Source: CAXQZU01 sp964228555 (GTDB lineage Bacteria; Planctomycetota; PLA2; JAEUHO01). Taken from it: 64,000 nucleotides of DNA. A model generated the notes under the pieces. That model saw only the letters and a list, made by a program, of their open reading frames with translations. It was not told the DNA's origin and ran no database searches. Numbering within the stretch: position 1 is the first letter of the stretch; each line of letters begins with the position of its first letter. A program made the position numbers and the translations under genes. The stretch is taken from assembly GCA_964228555.1 (NCBI GenBank), contig CAXQZU010000052.1, positions 95,000-158,999 on the forward strand, read 5' to 3'. Of this stretch, positions 60,084-64,000 are shown piece by piece.

Positions 60084-60293
60084 ATGACCTCCCTCGCCCC
60101 CTTCCTCGCAGCCAACATCCTCAGCACCGTGATCGGCGTCCTGCTCGCGCTGGCGGGCCTGGGCCTCACGATCATGGGCGGCATCGCCCTGGCCGACCGC
60201 TCGGTCAAGTCGGGCGCCGGCGCACTCGGCATCGGGCTCGTGTTCCTGCTGCTGGGCCTCTGGCTCGCCGGCTCGCTCCCGATCGGGGGCTAG
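60084..60293 (+). CDS. Small two-helix membrane protein
   Basis: Protein of 69 residues with two hydrophobic helices (ILSTVIGVLLALAGLGLTIMGGIAL and GALGIGLVFLLLGLWLAGSLP) joined by a short basic loop ADRSVKSGA. No family is recognised. Support for it being real is the TATGCT box 6 bases before its ATG, the clean transmembrane pattern and the divergent position between two well-defined genes. Function unknown. Confidence 0.68.
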   Translation: MTSLAPFLAANILSTVIGVLLALAGLGLTIMGGIALADRSVKSGAGALGIGLVFLLLGLWLAGSLPIGG

Positions 60294-60364
60294 GCGCGCG
60301 CTCGCGAGACGGCGCGCACACGACGGCATCCGGATGCAGCGAGGCGCGGGGGTGAGACCGCAGG

Positions 60365-61804
60365 CTAGGTGGCGAGCAGGCGGATGACGCTCGTGGTGCC
60401 GGCGGCGTCGCCGGGCGCGCCCAGCAGCGCCACGACGCGCGAGCCGGGCGGGATCTCGTCGCTGGCGCGCAGGGCCTCGCGCACGCGCTCGACCAGCAGG
60501 TCGGAGCCGAGCGGGCCGGCGGGCTGCGGCGCCAGCACCTGCGCGCGCACGCCCCAGGCCAGCGCGAGGCGCCGGCAGGTGGCCGCGTCCGGCGTGAAGG
60601 CGTAGACGGGGGCGGTGGGCCGCTCGCTGCTGATGCGCAGCGCCGAGGCCCCGGTGCGCGTGTAGACGGCGATGGCCTTCGCGCCGGCCTCGCGCGCCAG
60701 CGATACGCCGGCGCGCACCACGGCCTGGTCGGGATGGCCCGACGGCGGCTGGGGCGCCACCAGCGCCGGGTGGCCGAACACGGGCGCATCCGGGTCGTGC
60801 TCGGCCTCGCGCAGGATGGCGGCCATCGTCTCCACCACCAGCGCCGGGTGGCGTCCCACGGCCGTCTCGGCCGAGAGCATCACGGCGTCGGCCCCCCCGA
60901 ACACGGCGCCCGCCACGTCGCTGGCCTCGGCGCGCGTGGGACGCGTGGCCTGCGTCATGCTCTCCAGCATCTCGGTGGCCACCAGCGCCGGGCGCCCATG
61001 GCGCCGCGCGGCGGCGAGGATGCGACGCTGCAGCACGGGCATGCGCTCGGGCCCGGCGTCCAGGCCGAGGTCGCCGCGCGCCACGATCACCCCATCGCTC
61101 GCCGAGAGGATGGCGTCGAGGTGCTCGAGGGCGGCCACTCGCTCGACCTTGGCCACCACCGGCAGGCGCGGCGCACCCCATGCCACGAGGCGCTCGCGCA
61201 GCCGCTGGAGGTCCGCCCCGGTGCGCACGAAGGAGAGCGAGAGCAGGTCGGCCCCGGCGGCCACGGCCGCCTCGGCCAGCGACACGTCCTCCGCCGTGGG
61301 CACGCTGGCGCGCAGGGCCACGCCCGGCACGTGCACGCCGGTGCCGCGCCCCCCGCGCCCGGCGCCCACCACGCGCGCCTCCAGCGCCTCGCCCTTGCGG
61401 GCCAGCACCTCGAGGCGCGCGCCGCCGTCGCCCAGCACGACCACGGCACCGATGGGCACGTCCTCCAGCAGGCTGGGCGGCTCCACCGGGATGCGGTCGG
61501 GGCCACCCTCGCCCCCCGGCACGAGCAAGACCACGGCACCCACCGGCAGCACCACCTCGCCGCGCGGGAAGCTGCCCGTGCGCACCTTCGTGCCGGGCAG
61601 GTCGACCATCACCGCGGGGTGGCGGCCGGCCCGGCTGCCGGCCTCGCGGACGCGTTCCACCCACGCGGCCAGCTGCGCGGGCTGCACGTGCGCCCCGTTG
61701 ACGCGGAACACCTCGGCGCCGGCGGCCACCATGCGCGCCAGCACCTCCACCTCGCGGCAGGCCGGGCCCACCGTGGCGACGATGCTGGTGCGGGGGAACG
61801 CCAT
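60365..61804 (-). CDS. pyk: Pyruvate kinase, divergent form
   Basis: Protein of 479 residues, the last glycolytic step (PEP + ADP to pyruvate + ATP). Core motifs are present: TSIVATVGPAC, VVAKVER with the catalytic lysine and metal Glu, DGVIVARGDLGLD with metal Asp, VATEMLESM, RPTRAEASDVAGAV and DAVMLSAETAVGRHP. Some usually invariant positions differ. RLNFSHG of normal enzymes is RVNGAHV, removing the potassium-site serine, and the G-P-K/E-I-R motif is DLPGTKVRTG. It may be a potassium-independent or regulated variant. ATG at 61804 is chosen; no clear ribosome binding site. Confidence 0.88.
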   Translation of the reverse strand: MAFPRTSIVATVGPACREVEVLARMVAAGAEVFRVNGAHVQPAQLAAWVERVREAGSRAGRHPAVMVDLPGTKVRTGSFPRGEVVLPVGAVVLLVPGGEGGPDRIPVEPPSLLEDVPIGAVVVLGDGGARLEVLARKGEALEARVVGAGRGGRGTGVHVPGVALRASVPTAEDVSLAEAAVAAGADLLSLSFVRTGADLQRLRERLVAWGAPRLPVVAKVERVAALEHLDAILSASDGVIVARGDLGLDAGPERMPVLQRRILAAARRHGRPALVATEMLESMTQATRPTRAEASDVAGAVFGGADAVMLSAETAVGRHPALVVETMAAILREAEHDPDAPVFGHPALVAPQPPSGHPDQAVVRAGVSLAREAGAKAIAVYTRTGASALRISSERPTAPVYAFTPDAATCRRLALAWGVRAQVLAPQPAGPLGSDLLVERVREALRASDEIPPGSRVVALLGAPGDAAGTTSVIRLLAT

Positions 61805-61956
61805 GCGTCCAGCATGCCGCGGGGCCGGCGCAGCGGGCCAGCCCTTTCCGTGGCCGCCCGTGCCTGCGGCGCGTGGCTCCCCGCGCAAGCGCGGCAGGGC
61901 CCCCTTTCCGTGGTTCCATGCTGCGTTCCCCTCGCCCCTCCCCGATTGCAGGTCCC

Positions 61957-63780
61957 ATGCCCATCGCCCTCCGCAACGTCGCCGTCATCGCCCACGTGGA
62001 CCACGGCAAGACCACGCTCGTGGACCGCCTGCTGGTCACCGCGGGCGCCGTCTCGGCCCTGCCCGAGGGCGAGACGCTGATGATGGACAAGAACGACCTC
62101 GAGCGCGAGCGCGGCATCACGATCTTCTCGAAGAACTGCGCCATCGAGTACCGCGACACGCGCATCAACCTGATCGACACGCCCGGCCACGCCGACTTCT
62201 CGGGCCAGGTGGAGCGCGTGCTGCGCATGGCCGACGGCGTGCTGCTGCTGGTGGACGCCTTCGAGGGCCCCCTGCCCCAGACGCGCTTCGTGCTGCGCAA
62301 GGCGCTCGCGCTCAAGCTCAAGCCGCTGGTCGTGCTCAACAAGATCGACCGCAAGGGCGCGCGGCCGAAGGAGGTGCTCGACCTCGTCTACGGCCTCTTC
62401 ATCGAGCTGGGCGCGCAGGACTCCGACCTCGAGTTCCCGGTCTTCTACGCCTCGGGCCGCGAGGGCATCTCCGGCACGGCGCTGGACAAGATCCAGCCCA
62501 ACCTGCTGCCCATCCTCGACGGCATCCTCGAGCACGTGCCCGCGCCCAAGGGCGACCCCGAGGGCGTGCTGGCGCTGCCGGTGTGCGACGTGGACAGCGA
62601 CACCTTCCAGGGCAAGATCGCCATCGGGCGCGTGGAGAGCGGGCGCATCAAGGCCGGCCAGCGCGTGCTGTCGCTGGGGCCGGACGGCGCGCGCAAGTCG
62701 GTGGGCGCGGCGCGCCTGTTCGTGTTCTCCGGCATGGGTCGCACCCCCATCGACGAGGTGCGCGCCGGCGACGTGGTGGCGATCTCCGGCCTCGAGGAGA
62801 TGGACATCGGCGACACGCTCACCGACCCGGAGACGCCCTGCGAGCCGCAGGGCCTCACGGTGGAGTCGCCGACGCTGGCCATGGAGTTCCGCGTCAACGA
62901 CTCGCCCAAGGCCGGCCAGGAGGGCGAGTTCGTCACCTCGCGCCACGTCAAGGACCGCCTCTACAAGGCGGCCAAGAGCGACATCGCACTGCAGGTCTCG
63001 CCCATGCCCGAGGCCGACTCGGTCGAGGTGCGTGGCCGCGGCATCCTGCACCTGGGCATCCTGATCGAGACCATGCGTCGCGAGGGCTACGAGTTCGCCG
63101 TGGGCCGGCCGCGCGTGATCCTGCAGGAGACCGACCGCGGCGTGGAAGAGCCCATCGAGATGGTGCACGTCGAGGTGCCGCCGGACATGGCCGGCAAGGT
63201 GATCGACCTGCTGGGCCAGCGCCGCGGCGAGATGCGCAAGATGGAGACGCACGGCGACCTCGCCAGCCTGGAGTTCGAGGCGCCCTCGCGCGCGCTCATC
63301 GGCCTGCGCACCAAGCTGCTGTCGGCCACGCGCGGCGAGGCCGTGCTCAGCCACGTGTTCAAGGAGTACGCGCCGCACCGCGGCGAGCTCCCCACGCGCA
63401 AGACGGGCAGCCAGGTCTCCAGCGAGACGGGCAAGGTGACGGCCTACGCCCTCAACGCGCTGGCCGACCGTGGCACCTTCTTCGTGGACGCCGGCGAGGA
63501 GGTCTACGAGGGGCAGGTCACGGGCGAGCACCGCCGCGACGAGGACGTGCTGGTCAACCCCTGCCGCAAGAAGGCCCTCACGAACATGCGCGCCTCGGGC
63601 ACGGACGAGAAGGCGGACTACCCGCCGCCGGTGCGCAAGAGCATCGAGGAAGCGCTGGAGTTCCTCGTGGACGACGAGCTGCTGGAGGTCACGCCCAAGA
63701 GCCTGCGCATCCGCAAGCGCACGCTCAAGGAGACCGAGCGGCGCAAGATCGCGCGCGCCGAGCGCAACCGCCTCTCGTGA
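61957..63780 (+). CDS. typA: Ribosome-associated GTPase TypA/BipA
   Basis: Protein of 607 residues, translational GTPase of stress and cold adaptation. G1 is [14 protein letters not shown], switch [15 protein letters not shown]3 [10 protein letters not shown] and G4 [13 protein letters not shown]-like domains III and V follow ([34 protein letters not shown]), then the BipA-specific C-terminal domain with [25 protein letters not shown] and [11 protein letters not shown]. The ATG at 61957 is the conserved start; a weak GATTGC lies 7 bases before it. All typical. Confidence 0.97.
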   Translation: MPIALRNVAVIAHVDHGKTTLVDRLLVTAGAVSALPEGETLMMDKNDLERERGITIFSKNCAIEYRDTRINLIDTPGHADFSGQVERVLRMADGVLLLVDAFEGPLPQTRFVLRKALALKLKPLVVLNKIDRKGARPKEVLDLVYGLFIELGAQDSDLEFPVFYASGREGISGTALDKIQPNLLPILDGILEHVPAPKGDPEGVLALPVCDVDSDTFQGKIAIGRVESGRIKAGQRVLSLGPDGARKSVGAARLFVFSGMGRTPIDEVRAGDVVAISGLEEMDIGDTLTDPETPCEPQGLTVESPTLAMEFRVNDSPKAGQEGEFVTSRHVKDRLYKAAKSDIALQVSPMPEADSVEVRGRGILHLGILIETMRREGYEFAVGRPRVILQETDRGVEEPIEMVHVEVPPDMAGKVIDLLGQRRGEMRKMETHGDLASLEFEAPSRALIGLRTKLLSATRGEAVLSHVFKEYAPHRGELPTRKTGSQVSSETGKVTAYALNALADRGTFFVDAGEEVYEGQVTGEHRRDEDVLVNPCRKKALTNMRASGTDEKADYPPPVRKSIEEALEFLVDDELLEVTPKSLRIRKRTLKETERRKIARAERNRLS

Positions 63781-64000
63781 GCCGCCCGCCCGCCGCCCGG
63801 GACGTGGTGCGCCCGTCGCGCCTCGTTCCCGGCGGGTAACAGCGAGCCCCCCCGCGGCCCGCCTTGGCCGGCGTGCCGCCCGGGCGCCGCCCGCGCAACT
63901 CCTTGGCGCGGAAGGCCTTCCGCCACGTCCCCGCCCACCCGTCTGGCGTGCCGTCCGGGATGCGCCCCGGCACCCTCCGTGCTATACGAAGGCCAGCCCT
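63781..64000. other. Non-coding right edge
   Basis: No gene is supported in these 220 bases. An imperfect hairpin lies just after typA (63793-63835). TATACG at 63983-63988 could be the -10 of a gene starting beyond the window. Confidence 0.35.
63793..63835 (+). terminator. Imperfect hairpin after typA
   Basis: CCGCCCGGGAC pairs with GTTCCCGGCGG in 10 of 11 positions (one G-T pair), 13 bases after the stop codon, with a 21-base loop. No T-tract. Confidence 0.3.

Overview
This 64 kb window is very GC-rich bacterial chromosome, tightly packed, with genes on both strands. It holds 51 complete protein genes, one truncated gene (lon) and one tRNA gene. There is no sign of phage, insertion sequences, CRISPR or an obvious island. 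My best guess for the host is a high-GC planctomycete of the deep-branching kind: three prenyltransferase/squalene-oxidase-like repeat proteins, a HEAT plus VWA protein, carboxypeptidase-regulatory-like repeats, two GroELs around one GroES, and many secreted proteins of unknown function. Myxococcota cannot be excluded without a tree.

Layout. 1-5.6 kb: lon, a THUMP-like methyltransferase, a lipoprotein, a double fasciclin protein and a CarH-type B12 regulator. 5.6-9.1 kb: a dipeptide/oligopeptide ABC cassette (binding protein and two permeases, no ATPases); its binding protein appears circularly permuted. 9.1-15 kb: secreted and membrane unknowns and the GTPase Der with a long charged N-terminus. 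15-23.1 kb: one long leftward chaperone run, groEL2-groES-groEL1-dnaJ-grpE-fmdB-yacG-membrane protein-queE. 23.4-36.4 kb: a thioredoxin-like lipoprotein, a homocysteine methyltransferase/MTHFR fusion, asnB, cutA, a DJ-1 lipoprotein, a two-gene GMC dehydrogenase, an orphan benzoyl-CoA-pathway ring hydrolase (bamA/oah type), a 5'-nucleotidase and ylxP. 36.5-41.7 kb: a membrane-fusion-type protein overlapping a repeat protein, a PhoD-like phosphatase and a tandem cNMP-binding protein. 41.7-50.8 kb: tRNA-Phe, ribF-def, a TPR protein, an aminotransferase, rpsT, two more repeat proteins and a SurA-like lipoprotein. 50.9-63.8 kb: mfd, rnc, purH, prfB (with its frameshift site), HEAT/VWA, a small membrane protein, a divergent pyruvate kinase and typA.

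Two window-wide properties stand out. First, 17 genes have a TANNNT-like box exactly 6 or 7 bases before the start codon and no Shine-Dalgarno site, which is the signature of leaderless mRNAs. Another set has the same box 17-34 bases upstream together with a GGAG-type site. Second, 34 of the 51 complete genes end in TAG, 17 in TGA and none in TAA, which is unusual for so GC-rich a genome. The strongest single-gene oddity is the permuted peptide-binding protein at 7499-9085.

No computation was run. Family calls rest on motif recognition by eye.
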